From Pseudohalioglobus sediminis (GTDB lineage Bacteria; Pseudomonadota; Gammaproteobacteria; Pseudomonadales; Halieaceae), in the NCBI RefSeq assembly GCF_008370495.1, contig NZ_VTUX01000009.1, positions 186,376 through 250,375 of the forward strand: 64,000 nucleotides of DNA, given 5' to 3'. Each line of letters starts with the position of its first letter. The stretch's first letter is position 1. Shown in pieces: positions 53,392-63,105 of the stretch. The notes under the pieces are model-generated. The model worked only from the letters and a program-made list of their open reading frames with translations. It was not told the DNA's origin and made no database searches. A program made the position numbers and the translations under genes.

Positions 53392-54034
53392 ACCGGGAAT
53401 CGGCTACAAACGGATTTGTACGCCGCTCCTGCCCGAACGTGGAGGTCGGACCATGACCCGGTATAAACGTAATATCGTCACCCAGCGGGAACAACTTGTC
53501 GCGTATGCTGCTAATGAGCTCATCGTGGTTGCCCAGCGGGAAATCAGTGCGGCCGATCGACCCCTGGAATAACACGTCGCCAACCCATGCCACCTTCTGG
53601 GGTGAGTAGTAAAACACCACGTGACCCGGCGTGTGCCCCGGGCAATGCACCACCTGCAGGGTCTGCTCGCCCACGGTGACCGTGTCTCCCTGCTCCAGCC
53701 AGCGGTCCGGCTCGAAGGGATCGGCATGCGGAAAGCCCGACATCTGGCACCACTCAGGCAGCTTCTCCAGCCAGAAGGTATCGCCTTTCTGGGGGCCTTC
53801 AATGGGTACTTCCAGTTGCTGGCGCAGCACATCCGCCGCAGCACAGTGATCCAGGTGCGCGTGCGTGAGAATCACTTTTTCCACCACGGCGTCCATTTTT
53901 TCAACGGCCTCCATGATCCGTTCGACGTCGCCACCCGGGTCGACAATCGCGGCCTTACCAGTAGCCTGGCACTTGATAATGGAACAGTTTTGCTGGAAGG
54001 GGGTGACGGGCACTATTGTGCACTGTATCGACAT
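53384..54034 (-). CDS. MBL-fold hydrolase, glyoxalase II-like (YcbL type)
   Basis: A 216-residue metallo-beta-lactamase fold protein. The metal motif is HAHLDH (about 57-62), followed by HCPGHTPGH and 'VLFQGSIGRTDFPLGN'. This matches the YcbL/type II glyoxalase branch, which has no glyoxalase II C-terminal domain. Cytoplasmic. The gene overlaps DUF2288 downstream. A substrate cannot be told. Confidence 0.91.
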   Translation of the reverse strand: MSIQCTIVPVTPFQQNCSIIKCQATGKAAIVDPGGDVERIMEAVEKMDAVVEKVILTHAHLDHCAAADVLRQQLEVPIEGPQKGDTFWLEKLPEWCQMSGFPHADPFEPDRWLEQGDTVTVGEQTLQVVHCPGHTPGHVVFYYSPQKVAWVGDVLFQGSIGRTDFPLGNHDELISSIRDKLFPLGDDITFIPGHGPTSTFGQERRTNPFVADSRYG

Positions 54035-54102
54035 ATCTGGAACCCGGATTCTCGTCTGAAATTGGTGGCAGAGGATACCACAGCCCGCTACCGAAGCGTG
54101 GT

Positions 54103-55428
54103 TCAGGGCGTTGGTGTGGTTAGCGCCTCGTCGCGAGTTCCCGCACCGTCCTGGTCGGCAAGAGGATCCTCGAAAACATACTGATCGAACTGCTTCTCGC
54201 TCTTGCCGACAATGACCGCGACCGTGGCATCACCGGTAACATTGACCGCGGTACGTACCATGTCCAGCAGCCGGTCTACGCCAATGATGAGCGCTATACC
54301 CTCAACTGGCAGCCCGGCCTGCTCAAGAACCAGGGCCAGCGTAATCAGGCCAACACCCGGCACCGCCGCAGTGCCAACCGACGCCAGGGTAGCGGTGAGG
54401 ATCACGGTGATGAAATCGCCCATGGACAGATCTACGCCATAAACCTGAGCAATGAAGACAGTCGCCACGCCCTGCATTATCGCAGTGCCGTCCATGTTGA
54501 TAGTGGCGCCGAGTGGCACCGTGAATCCGGCAACAGAGTTATGTACACCCATGCGCTTTTCGACGGTACGTAGGGTAATTGGCAGGGTGGCCCCCGAGGA
54601 TGCCGTGCTGAAGGCAAATGCCCAGATGGGGCGCATCTTGCGCATCATCATTGCCGGAGACAGCCCGGTGAGGCCCTTCAGCAACAGGCTGTATACGCCC
54701 AGGGCATGCAAAAGCAGCACACCGATTACTGTGAATACATAAGCCGCCAGGTCAAGTATGGCGGCAATACCCAGGTTGGAGAACAGCTTCGACAGCAGCG
54801 CATAGACACCATACGGTGCCAGGGACATCAGGATCTCCACCATCTTCATGATGGCCGCATCCACGTCGCGAAAGAAGCTGGCAAGGCGACGGCCCGGCTC
54901 CCCGGCATGCGAAATCGCGTAGCCGAATAACAGGGCGAAGACGATTATCTGCAACATCTTGCCCTCGGCCATGGCCTGCACCGGGTTGGACGGGAAGATG
55001 TCCACCAGCACATCAGTCAATGGAGGTGCTTCACTGGGCTCGAAACTCGCTGCGCCCGGCATTTCCACGCCGGCTCCCGGACTGATCAGGGACGCAAAAC
55101 ACAGCGCCAGGGTAATCGCCACGGCGGTTGTGAGCAGGTAAAAAGCGAGCGTTTTCCCCGCTATGGGGCCCATACGCGCGCTGTCGCCGAGAGAAGAGGC
55201 GCCGCATATCAACGAGACCAGCACCAGTGGCACCACCAGCAGCTTCAACGAGGCGACAAATATACGGCCGACCACGTCAAACACCCCGTCGACCAGGTAC
55301 ACATCGATGCTGGATTGCAACGCATCCGGCACGGCCGGCGCATTCAACAACAGATTGAGCACGGACCCGGTGGCAATGCCCGCCACCATGGCCAACAGGA
55401 TGCGGTTGGTCAGTGTCACTCGGGACAC
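54103..55428 (-). CDS. Dicarboxylate/amino-acid:cation symporter
   Basis: A 441-residue DAACS (GltP/DctA) carrier with about eight helices and two re-entrant loops. The serine-rich loop is 'STASSGATLPITL', and 'INMDGTAIMQ' is the Na+/substrate site. I take the GTG at 55428; it lies inside the upstream Kazal gene by 13 bp, so expression may be coupled. Substrates are probably glutamate, aspartate or dicarboxylates, with H+ or Na+. Confidence 0.94.
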   Translation of the reverse strand: MSRVTLTNRILLAMVAGIATGSVLNLLLNAPAVPDALQSSIDVYLVDGVFDVVGRIFVASLKLLVVPLVLVSLICGASSLGDSARMGPIAGKTLAFYLLTTAVAITLALCFASLISPGAGVEMPGAASFEPSEAPPLTDVLVDIFPSNPVQAMAEGKMLQIIVFALLFGYAISHAGEPGRRLASFFRDVDAAIMKMVEILMSLAPYGVYALLSKLFSNLGIAAILDLAAYVFTVIGVLLLHALGVYSLLLKGLTGLSPAMMMRKMRPIWAFAFSTASSGATLPITLRTVEKRMGVHNSVAGFTVPLGATINMDGTAIMQGVATVFIAQVYGVDLSMGDFITVILTATLASVGTAAVPGVGLITLALVLEQAGLPVEGIALIIGVDRLLDMVRTAVNVTGDATVAVIVGKSEKQFDQYVFEDPLADQDGAGTRDEALTTPTP

Positions 55429-55649
55429 TCGCCTTTCAGGTAGCCGCTAACAGCGTCGTCGGCACAGGCGTTGCAACCTGAGGCGTACTGTTGCTTGCCG
55501 CCTGCTGCCAGTTCTGCACAGACGGGGTCATATTCCATGGTACACACCTGTGGCCGGGGATCGGCACACTGGGTTACCAGGCTTGGTGTAGGCGGGGTTT
55601 CACATGCAGCGAGCAGCAATACCAGCAACGCGCCAGACACGATGCGCAT
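55416..55649 (-). CDS. Kazal-type protease-inhibitor lipoprotein
   Basis: 77 residues: lipobox LLAAC, then one Kazal-like domain with six cysteines, including 'CTMEYDPVCAE', 'CNACADD' and 'GYLKGEC'. Kazal inhibitors bind serine proteases through a loop near the second cysteine; bacteria have few. Its 3' end overlaps the symporter start, so the two share a transcript. ATG 55649 gives a normal signal peptide; the longer open frame does not. Confidence 0.8.
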   Translation of the reverse strand: MRIVSGALLVLLLAACETPPTPSLVTQCADPRPQVCTMEYDPVCAELAAGGKQQYASGCNACADDAVSGYLKGECPE

Positions 55650-55740
55650 ACGTGTACTCCATTCGTTTTTTCGGGGGCGATGCAAGCCTAACATCCTTTC
55701 AGCCTGCGCGCACCGCACACCCGCCACCACGGGATGTGAA

Positions 55741-57150
55741 CTAGCGAGCGCCCTCACGCAGCATCTTCTGCGCGATCAGGATAGTATTTTCAAAGCTGGC
55801 GACGGAAATTTTCTCGTCGGTGCCATGGATGCCGCTGGTGTGCGCTGCGGGAACCTGCATACCGTGAAACCGGTACTGGTTGTCTGCCAGATCGACGTAG
55901 TGCCGGGTATCGGTGGTGGCGACCAGCAACGACGGCACCACCACCGCGTCGGGGTATACCGCGCTGACCGCGTTGGCTATCACCCCAAAACCCTCGGCGC
56001 GGTGATCCGCCACGCCAGGCCGGTTTTCCCAGGGCAGGTAATCAATGCTGATGCCCGGATCGTCGATGACGTCACGGACATAGGCGACCACCGAGTCCAC
56101 GGTGGTACCCGGCAACAACCTGAAATTAACCTTCGCCTCGGCTCGCTGCGGGACCACATTCTCTTTCACGCCGGCGTTGAACATGGTGAGTGCGGTAGTG
56201 GTCTGTACCATCCCGGCAGTCTGCCTGTCTTCCGCCATCTGCGATGCTACCAGCCCCTCGAACAACCAGAGATTGGCAAACGCAAACCGCCGCGGCTGCT
56301 CTACATGGGGAGCCAGCGTCTCCAGCATCAGGTCTACCGGAGCGACCAACCGGGGAGGAAACGGCTGCTGCTCAAGCCTGGCCAGCGCCCGCGATAGTCG
56401 CCCGATGGTACTCTGTGCCGGCGGCTGCGAGGAGTGCCCGCCTTCTCCCGCAACCGTTAGCGCCAGGGTCAAATAGCCCTTCTCAGCCACATTAATCATG
56501 GCCAGCGGTTTCTCAGGCAGTACCGGATTGTCGCTCACCACCAGACCGCCCTCGTCCACCATCCAGTCGAAGTAGCGCCCTTGTTCGCGCAGGCGGGCGG
56601 CCAGTGCCGCCGCGCCATGGAGACCGCTGACCTCTTCATCGTGGCCAAACGCCAGTACAATCGTCTTGCGCGGTTGATACCCCTCGGCCAGTAGCGTATC
56701 CACGGCCTCCAGCAAACTGAGTACGCCGACCTTGTCATCGAGGGTGCCGCGGCCATAGATCATGCCATCTGCGATAACCCCCGCGAAGGCAGGGTGGGTC
56801 CAGTCATCCTCGGTGCCAGGCTCCACCGGCACCACATCCGTATGGGCAGTGAACAGTATCGACCCGGCTTGCGCCTCCGTCCCCGGCCATGTGAACAGCA
56901 GACTGTAATCATTTATCGTCTCTACCTGCAGCTGCGTAAACACCCGGGGATAGCTGGTGCGCAGGAATGCATTGAAGGCCTGGAAAGGGGCATAGTCGGT
57001 CTGCTCCGGATCCTGTGAACTGATGGTCTGGAAGGTCACCGCCTCGGCCAGGCGTTCTGCTGGCGATGCGTGCACAGCAGTAGCCGCCAGCAGCGACAAC
57101 CACGAAGCAAAAACAATCACCACGTGGAATGTTATCTTGGAAGTCGTCAT
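55741..57150 (-). CDS. Exported M20-family peptidase (PM20D1/CPS1-like)
   Basis: 469 residues: signal peptide (cut near VHASP), then the M20 zinc-peptidase domain with 'FTAHTDVVPV' and 'GRGTLDDKVG' (metal ligands), 'GHDEEVSGL' (catalytic Glu), and a lid domain with 'GEGGHSSQPP'. The fold and length fit the CPS1/PM20D1 branch, which acts on acylated amino acids or dipeptides; the true substrate is open. Its start overlaps the SixA-like gene stop by 4 nt (ATGA). Confidence 0.92.
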   Translation of the reverse strand: MTTSKITFHVVIVFASWLSLLAATAVHASPAERLAEAVTFQTISSQDPEQTDYAPFQAFNAFLRTSYPRVFTQLQVETINDYSLLFTWPGTEAQAGSILFTAHTDVVPVEPGTEDDWTHPAFAGVIADGMIYGRGTLDDKVGVLSLLEAVDTLLAEGYQPRKTIVLAFGHDEEVSGLHGAAALAARLREQGRYFDWMVDEGGLVVSDNPVLPEKPLAMINVAEKGYLTLALTVAGEGGHSSQPPAQSTIGRLSRALARLEQQPFPPRLVAPVDLMLETLAPHVEQPRRFAFANLWLFEGLVASQMAEDRQTAGMVQTTTALTMFNAGVKENVVPQRAEAKVNFRLLPGTTVDSVVAYVRDVIDDPGISIDYLPWENRPGVADHRAEGFGVIANAVSAVYPDAVVVPSLLVATTDTRHYVDLADNQYRFHGMQVPAAHTSGIHGTDEKISVASFENTILIAQKMLREGAR

Positions 57151-57650
57151 ATTTTTTCCAGGCTCCGCGGCAGGAGCAGGTCTTGCATTACACCACAGCC
57201 CGCGTCGAGACCAGACCAACCGGGGATAGCCAGTTCGAGCCGGGCATAGGCCGCGGTGGGTAAATTGTTCAGTGAATGCTCGCCAGTCAGCCAGTTGATG
57301 AGCACGGTCAGGGCGGGATTATGTCCGATCAGGAACAACTCGCCAACGCTGTCGTCCCGGGCGGATATCCAGTATGCGAGATCGTCGCCGGAAAATGTAT
57401 ACAGGGCTTCTTCCGTGTGGTGTGGAAGTGTGGCCACGGCAGGCCAGCTGCTGCACAAGCCCTCCAGGGTCAACCGGGCACGGCGAGCCGGGCTGGTGTG
57501 GATCGAAACCGGTTCAATGCGCCGGGACAGCGCTATGCCCATACGCGGCGCGTCGCGGCGTCCGCGCTTGTTGAGCTCGCGTTCACGGTCAGCCAGTCCC
57601 GGCTGGCTCCAGGAGGACTTGGCGTGTCGCATAAGGTGCAGTACTTTCAA
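57147..57650 (-). CDS. sixA: SixA-like phosphohistidine phosphatase
   Basis: 167 residues of the histidine phosphatase family: the catalytic 'LMRHAKSSW' near the N-terminus, 'TSPARRARLT', and 'LIGHNPALTVL' with the second His. SixA removes phosphate from His residues of phosphotransferase proteins such as NPr. I use a TTG at 57650 with GGAGGGG before it; the frame is longer but the family starts here. It is followed by the M20 peptidase, coupled by overlap. Confidence 0.88.
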   Translation of the reverse strand: MKVLHLMRHAKSSWSQPGLADRERELNKRGRRDAPRMGIALSRRIEPVSIHTSPARRARLTLEGLCSSWPAVATLPHHTEEALYTFSGDDLAYWISARDDSVGELFLIGHNPALTVLINWLTGEHSLNNLPTAAYARLELAIPGWSGLDAGCGVMQDLLLPRSLEKI

Positions 57651-57740
57651 GCTGGCCCCTCCCCCGAATATTGGCCTGACCGGGACCCTGGCGGTCAAAT
57701 GAGTCTATACTCTACACTGGATTCATACGAGAGGTGCTTC

Positions 57741-58142
57741 ATGCTCAAGTCTGTCAAACTTCGCGACTACCTGATAACGCATCCGGCGAAGGTTCACCCC
57801 GACGACAGCGTTATGGAAGCCATGCGCGTGATCATTGACAACAAGATCTCCGGGGTTTGCGTGGTGGATGAGCGGGAAAACCTGGTCGGCATTCTCTCTG
57901 AACTTGACTGCTTGCGCGCAGCAATGGGCTCGCTGTACAACAACAGCAAGGTTGGACTGGTCAGGGACTACATGGCATCTGACAATCTGGTGGTTGCGCA
58001 TCCGGAAGAGGATATTGTCGACGTGGCCCAGGATATGCTGGACAAGAACAAGCGGCGCAGGCCGGTAGTGGAGAACGGAAGGCTGATCGGCCAGGTCACC
58101 TGTCGACAGTTGCTGAAGGCAATTCGCCAGTTTAACAAGTAA
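57741..58142 (+). CDS. Two-CBS-domain protein
   Basis: 133 residues carrying two CBS domains in one small protein (about 8-62, 'VMEAMRVIIDNKISGVCVVD', and 75-130, 'DVAQDMLDKNKRRRPVVENG'). CBS pairs bind adenosine ligands such as AMP or ATP and sense energy state. GAGAGGTG precedes the ATG. It is divergent from sixA and upstream of tex. No partner is fused to it. Confidence 0.9.
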   Translation: MLKSVKLRDYLITHPAKVHPDDSVMEAMRVIIDNKISGVCVVDERENLVGILSELDCLRAAMGSLYNNSKVGLVRDYMASDNLVVAHPEEDIVDVAQDMLDKNKRRRPVVENGRLIGQVTCRQLLKAIRQFNK

Positions 58143-58253
58143 GCCCTGATACACATTTCCTGTCGTATTTCCATCTCGTAATGGAACTCGGGCTGGCGCA
58201 TAATGCGCGGCCCATCCTCAGTATCACTAGTTCACACAAGACTCTAATTCACT

Positions 58254-60563
58254 ATGAATAAAACCATTTCCCAACGTATTGCGGAGGAGCTGGCCGTGCG
58301 TGAAGCACAGGTCAATGCCGCAATCGATCTTCTTGATGAGGGCGCGACGGTACCCTTTATCGCCCGCTACAGAAAGGAAGCTACCGGCGCATTGGATGAC
58401 ACCCAGATGCGCCATCTGGAGGAGCGCCTGCACTACCTCCGTGACCTGGATGAGCGCAGGGATGCCATCCTCAAGAGTATTGACGAGCAGGGCAAGCTCA
58501 CAGCGGAGCTCAGTCGCGCCATCGCCGCTGCAGACACCAAAAACCGCCTGGAAGACCTGTATCTCCCGTTCAAGCCAAGGCGACGCACTAAAGCGCAGAT
58601 AGCGCGCGAAGCCGGACTGGAGCCACTGGCGGACAAGCTGCTGCAGGACCCGATGCTGGACCCTGAATCTGAAGCCGCTGGTTTCCTCAACGCCGAGGCT
58701 GGTTTCACTGATATCAAGTCAACATTGGACGGTGCCCGCCAGATTCTTATGGAACGCTTCGCAGAGGATGCCGACCTGCTGGAAAAACTGCGTCAGTTCC
58801 TGCTGGAGCATGGCCAGCTAAGTTCTGCGGTGGTGGCCGGCAAGGAGCAGGAAGGCGCCAAGTTCAGTGACTACTTTGAACACATCGAACCGCTGTCAAA
58901 AGTGCCTTCGCACCGTGCACTCGCCATGTTCAGGGGGCGCAACGAGGGCGTGCTCAATCTTCACCTGTTAATGCATGCCGAGGAAAAACCCACCGATGCT
59001 CACCCGTGCGAAGGCATGGTGGCGGAGCACTGGGCAATCCGCGATGAGGCCCGCCCGGCAGATACATGGTTGCGGGAAGTCGTGCGCTGGACATGGCGCG
59101 TCAAGTTACTGACCCACTTGCAAACAGACCTGCTGGGGCAGTTGCGGGAGCGCGCGGAACGGGAGGCAATCGAAGTTTTCGCCGCCAACCTGAAGGACCT
59201 GTTGCTGGCAGCACCCGCCGGCCAGAAGGCGACAATCGGCCTCGACCCGGGACTGCGCACCGGCGTGAAAATGGCGGTGATCGATGCCAACGGCAAAGTG
59301 CTGGATCACGGCAGTATCTTCCCACATGCTCCGCAGAAGCGAACCCATGAAGCGGAATCAACGCTACGACAAATGATTGAAAAGTACGACGTTGACCTGA
59401 TCGCTATAGGCAACGGCACGGCCGGGAGGGAAACAGACCGGTTTGTCGGCGACCTGCTGAAAGCCCATCCGCAACTCGGTTGCCGCAAGGTGATGGTGAA
59501 CGAGGCCGGCGCCTCGATTTACTCCGCGTCAGAGTTTGCGGCCCGGGAGTTCCCCGAACTGGACGTTACCATACGCGGCGCTATCTCAATCGCGCGTCGA
59601 CTGCAGGACCCGCTGGCGGAACTGGTGAAAATTGAACCCAAATCCATCGGCGTAGGCCAGTACCAGCATGATGTCAGCCAGGTACAGCTGGCGCGACAGC
59701 TCGATGCCGTGGTGGAGGATTGTGTCAACGCGGTGGGCGTGGACGTCAATACGGCATCAGTGCCGCTGCTGGCAAGGGTGTCGGGCCTGAACCAGAGCCT
59801 GGCCAGCAACATCGTGCAGTTACGCGACCAGGAGGGCAGCTTCACCTCGCGGCGAGCGTTACTGAAAGTGCCCCGCTTTGGCGACAAGACATTTGAGCAG
59901 GCGGCGGGGTTTCTGCGCATCCACGGTGGCGAGGACCCCCTGGACGCGTCAGCGGTGCACCCGGAGTCCTACCAGGTGGTGGCAAGGATCGCTGCGCACA
60001 AGGGCAAGGACATTGCCAGTATCATCGGTGACAGCGGTTTCCTGTGCGGCCTGCAGCCGGCTGACTACACCAGCGACAGCGTGGGGCTGCCCACGGTCAG
60101 GGACATCATCGCCGAACTGGACAAACCGGGGCGCGACCCAAGACCTGAATTCAAGATGGCAGAATTCCAGGAAGGCGTTGAGAAGCTCTCGGACCTGCGC
60201 CCGGATATGGTATTGGAAGGCACCGTCACCAACGTGACCAATTTTGGCGCTTTCGTGGATATCGGTGTGCACCAGGATGGCCTCGTCCACATCTCCGCAC
60301 TGGCAGACAAGTTCGTCAAGGACCCGAGGGAAGTGGTAAAAGCCGGCGATATCGTGCGCGTGAAGGTCATGGAAGTGGATGAGGCTCGCAAACGGATCGG
60401 CCTGTCAATGCGCCTGGCCGACAAAGCCGGTGAAGCAGGCAGTGGCCGCAGCGCCAAGGAGAGTAAGCGGCAGCGAGGGCACAGCAGGGCCAAACCGAGG
60501 CCGGAGAAAGCCGCGACCAACACCGCGCTGGCTGATGCGTTTGCACGGGCCGGGCGCAAGTAA
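58254..60563 (+). CDS. tex: Tex, RNA-binding transcription accessory protein
   Basis: 769 residues: the Tex N-terminal helices ('[20 protein letters not shown]'), the YqgF-like nuclease-fold domain (about 325-450, '[17 protein letters not shown]'), two helix-hairpin-helix regions (about 490-560, '[19 protein letters not shown]') and a C-terminal S1 domain (about 645-715, '[18 protein letters not shown]'). The last 50 residues are basic. Tex binds nucleic acid and affects transcription and toxin expression in some species. Monocistronic. Confidence 0.97.
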   Translation: MNKTISQRIAEELAVREAQVNAAIDLLDEGATVPFIARYRKEATGALDDTQMRHLEERLHYLRDLDERRDAILKSIDEQGKLTAELSRAIAAADTKNRLEDLYLPFKPRRRTKAQIAREAGLEPLADKLLQDPMLDPESEAAGFLNAEAGFTDIKSTLDGARQILMERFAEDADLLEKLRQFLLEHGQLSSAVVAGKEQEGAKFSDYFEHIEPLSKVPSHRALAMFRGRNEGVLNLHLLMHAEEKPTDAHPCEGMVAEHWAIRDEARPADTWLREVVRWTWRVKLLTHLQTDLLGQLRERAEREAIEVFAANLKDLLLAAPAGQKATIGLDPGLRTGVKMAVIDANGKVLDHGSIFPHAPQKRTHEAESTLRQMIEKYDVDLIAIGNGTAGRETDRFVGDLLKAHPQLGCRKVMVNEAGASIYSASEFAAREFPELDVTIRGAISIARRLQDPLAELVKIEPKSIGVGQYQHDVSQVQLARQLDAVVEDCVNAVGVDVNTASVPLLARVSGLNQSLASNIVQLRDQEGSFTSRRALLKVPRFGDKTFEQAAGFLRIHGGEDPLDASAVHPESYQVVARIAAHKGKDIASIIGDSGFLCGLQPADYTSDSVGLPTVRDIIAELDKPGRDPRPEFKMAEFQEGVEKLSDLRPDMVLEGTVTNVTNFGAFVDIGVHQDGLVHISALADKFVKDPREVVKAGDIVRVKVMEVDEARKRIGLSMRLADKAGEAGSGRSAKESKRQRGHSRAKPRPEKAATNTALADAFARAGRK

Positions 60564-60620
60564 GCCCAATACCGGCTGGCCGGTAGCCGCAGGTGCCGTG
60601 CTTTTTGACTTTGATCTACT

Positions 60621-60644
60621 TGCACCCTCGCGCCTGAGGGTGCA
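60621..60644. promoter_or_regulatory. Perfect 9-bp hairpin between tex and the WS/DGAT gene
   Basis: TGCACCCTC-GCGCCT-GAGGGTGCA, 35 bp before the WS/DGAT start and 58 bp after the tex stop. No T-tract follows, so not a classical terminator. A repressor site or leader hairpin is possible. Confidence 0.45.
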
Positions 60645-60679
60645 CAGTCTCCTGACGCAGCCGCGCACGGGAGAGTCAC

Positions 60680-62131
60680 ATGGAACAGCTTACGGAGATA
60701 GACAACACGTTCGTGCAAATGGAGAGCAATCGCACGCCCATGCACATTACCCCGGTGATGTTCTATGACCAGTCGCAGGCGCCAGGAGGCAGGGTCAGGT
60801 TCAAGGACATTCTCGAGGTATTCAGCAAGAACCTGCACAAGTCCAAGGTTTTTCGACGCAAACTAGCCGGCGGCGCACTGGGCTTCGATACGCCTTACTG
60901 GATAGAAGACGCGGACTTTGATCTGGAGTTTCATGTTCGCCATATCGCCCTGCCCAAGCCAGGTGACTGGCGCCAGCTGTGCATCCTGATGGCTCGCCTG
61001 CATGCCCGCGGCCTCGACATGAGGCGGCCGCTCTGGGAAGCCTACGTGATAGAAGGCCTCAATGAAGTGGAAGGCCTGCCTCCCAACAGTTTCGCCATCA
61101 TGATCAAAATTCATCACGCAGCAATAGACGGCGTATCCGGCGCTGAAATCATCACCGCCATCCACAGCATGGCGCCGGACGATCCGCTGCCGGATGTAGA
61201 CGACGACTGGCAGGGGGAGGTACAGCCGCCACTGGGCAAGGTTGTCACCCAGGCCTATATCAACAATGTGAAGCGCCCGCTCAGGCTGGTAAGCACCGTC
61301 AGCGAACTCGTACCAAACCTCATCAAAGCCAACCGCCTCACCGAGGCCCACCATGAGGGTGAGGAAGAGGCCTCAACCAGCAAGACCCGCTTCAATGGGC
61401 GCGTCAGTTCGCACCGCGTAACAGATACGCTGGTAATGGAACTGGCGCGTATCAAAAAGATCCGCCAGCACGTGCCCGGCAGCACCATAAACGATGTGAT
61501 CGTCACTGTTGTCAGCGGCGCCATGCGCAAGTATCTGCTGGCCAAGGACGAACTGCCCGAGCATAGCCTCACCTGTGCCGCACCCATCAACGTGCGCAGG
61601 GAGCGCAACAGTGGTTCCAAGGGCAACGAGGTAGGCATGATGACCATAGACATGGCAACGGACAGGGAAGATCCGCTGCTACGTCTTCAAGCGGTGCTAA
61701 AACATTCGCAAAACTCGAAGGAGACCTCGCAGGTAATTGGCACCGGAGTGATGATGGATGTTACACGCAGTCTATGGCCGCAGTTTGCCAAGTTGACCAT
61801 GCGTGCAGCCACCTTCGCTGCTGAGCGGGATGCGGTGCCCATGCCAATCCACACTGTGATTTCGAACGTCCCCGGACCGCAACAGCCGCTGTATCTCGCC
61901 GGCGCGAGGTTACATATGTTGATGGGGCTCGGGCCCCTGGTAGACATGGCCGGCTTGTTTCACGCGGTTATCAGTGGCATGGGGCTGATCAGCATCAACT
62001 TCCTGTCCTGCCGGGAAATGATGCCGGACCCTGACTTCTACAAGCAATGCCTGGAAGAGTCCTATGATGAGCTGGAAAAGGCTACTTTCCGCAAAGCGAA
62101 ACCGCGTAAGCGCCGTGCGAAACGCGCCTGA
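60680..62131 (+). CDS. Wax-ester synthase/diacylglycerol acyltransferase
   Basis: 483 residues of the bacterial WS/DGAT family, which joins acyl-CoA to fatty alcohol or diacylglycerol to make storage lipid. The active-site motif HHAAIDG is at 145-151. 'INVRRERNSGSKGNEVGMMTID' (part) and 'NVPGPQQPLYLAGARLHML' are family blocks. The C-terminal basic tail is 'KRRAKRA'. Preceded by GGGAGAG. The perfect hairpin lies just upstream. Confidence 0.93.
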   Translation: MEQLTEIDNTFVQMESNRTPMHITPVMFYDQSQAPGGRVRFKDILEVFSKNLHKSKVFRRKLAGGALGFDTPYWIEDADFDLEFHVRHIALPKPGDWRQLCILMARLHARGLDMRRPLWEAYVIEGLNEVEGLPPNSFAIMIKIHHAAIDGVSGAEIITAIHSMAPDDPLPDVDDDWQGEVQPPLGKVVTQAYINNVKRPLRLVSTVSELVPNLIKANRLTEAHHEGEEEASTSKTRFNGRVSSHRVTDTLVMELARIKKIRQHVPGSTINDVIVTVVSGAMRKYLLAKDELPEHSLTCAAPINVRRERNSGSKGNEVGMMTIDMATDREDPLLRLQAVLKHSQNSKETSQVIGTGVMMDVTRSLWPQFAKLTMRAATFAAERDAVPMPIHTVISNVPGPQQPLYLAGARLHMLMGLGPLVDMAGLFHAVISGMGLISINFLSCREMMPDPDFYKQCLEESYDELEKATFRKAKPRKRRAKRA

Positions 62132-62137
62132 CCGGGG

Positions 62138-63070
62138 TTAATCCCAACCCTGCTCAGATGCATCGATGACTATTGAGGGCGGACCGGCTGGTGCAAACCG
62201 CTGTTGTAGCCAAGGTGCTATCGCGCCCGGTAACGCGTTTGAACTGCTTATGATTGGCAGTGACAGCAACAGCGAATCGTCCGAGGAATTGAGCCTGACA
62301 AGGTGTGCTGGCTGCCCCGGTGATGCCTGTATGCGTATTGCATCCCATTCTATGAATACGCCGTGGCGCTGCTGCCAGGCGATCTCGGTAGCCAGCATTT
62401 CAACTTCCTGCATAAATTGCTGACAGATACTTTTTTGTGCGGCGAGGCGCCCCGGGGCGCGAAACTGGACGCTCAGCCCCCTGTAATGGCACCGTGGACC
62501 GAGCTCACTGAACTCCCAGTCGGGCGTCACCAGCTGCGGTGACACAGGAATCGGTTGCGCCGTCCTCGCTGCCGTCAACGCCGTACAGGTAATTCCCGTA
62601 CAGAATTGTTTCAGAACGCGCTGCTCATAACCCGCCTGCTGATCACTGCGAGGGTGGGCCAGCATAACCGTACGGCCGTCGACGCTGACTGACGGCACCT
62701 CGCGCTCGTTCAGTCGCAACGCCACCGGCATGCCCTGATCGATTGCGGCGACCAGCGCCACCAGCCCTTCTGCATAACGCCCCACAGCTCGCGACCAGAA
62801 CACCAGGCGCTGCGCCTGTTCAGAAGAATCCGCTTCGCTGCGGGCGAGATCCGCCTCGGCAAGGTATGTCTCCGCCAGTTCCAACAGGGCAACGCTGGCA
62901 AAGCGTGAACGCGCGTCATCATCTGCTACCTGCAGCGCCGTTATGGTGCGCTCAAAGCGACTGTCGGCAGCCTCCACTGTTGCCAGCGAGGCCACCTGCG
63001 GTAGCAGGAACAGCGCCAGTGCCAAAGGCGCTGCAGCCAGGAAGCTCAAACTTCTCACCCGACAGCGCAC
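62138..63070 (-). CDS. Exported protein of unknown function
   Basis: 310 residues with a signal peptide (cut near ASLAT or VEAAD, about 28-35). A helical first third ('FASVALLELAETYLAEADLARSEA') is followed by a beta-rich body with cysteines ('FCTGITCTA', 'GPRCHYRG', 'QKSICQQF') that could form disulfides. No family recognised. It converges with the WS/DGAT gene, 6 bp apart, and follows the VOC gene. Confidence 0.65.
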   Translation of the reverse strand: MRCRVRSLSFLAAAPLALALFLLPQVASLATVEAADSRFERTITALQVADDDARSRFASVALLELAETYLAEADLARSEADSSEQAQRLVFWSRAVGRYAEGLVALVAAIDQGMPVALRLNEREVPSVSVDGRTVMLAHPRSDQQAGYEQRVLKQFCTGITCTALTAARTAQPIPVSPQLVTPDWEFSELGPRCHYRGLSVQFRAPGRLAAQKSICQQFMQEVEMLATEIAWQQRHGVFIEWDAIRIQASPGQPAHLVRLNSSDDSLLLSLPIISSSNALPGAIAPWLQQRFAPAGPPSIVIDASEQGWD

Positions 63071-63105
63071 TGCTGGGGGCCACTGACGCCTGAGCCTGCG
63101 CTCAA

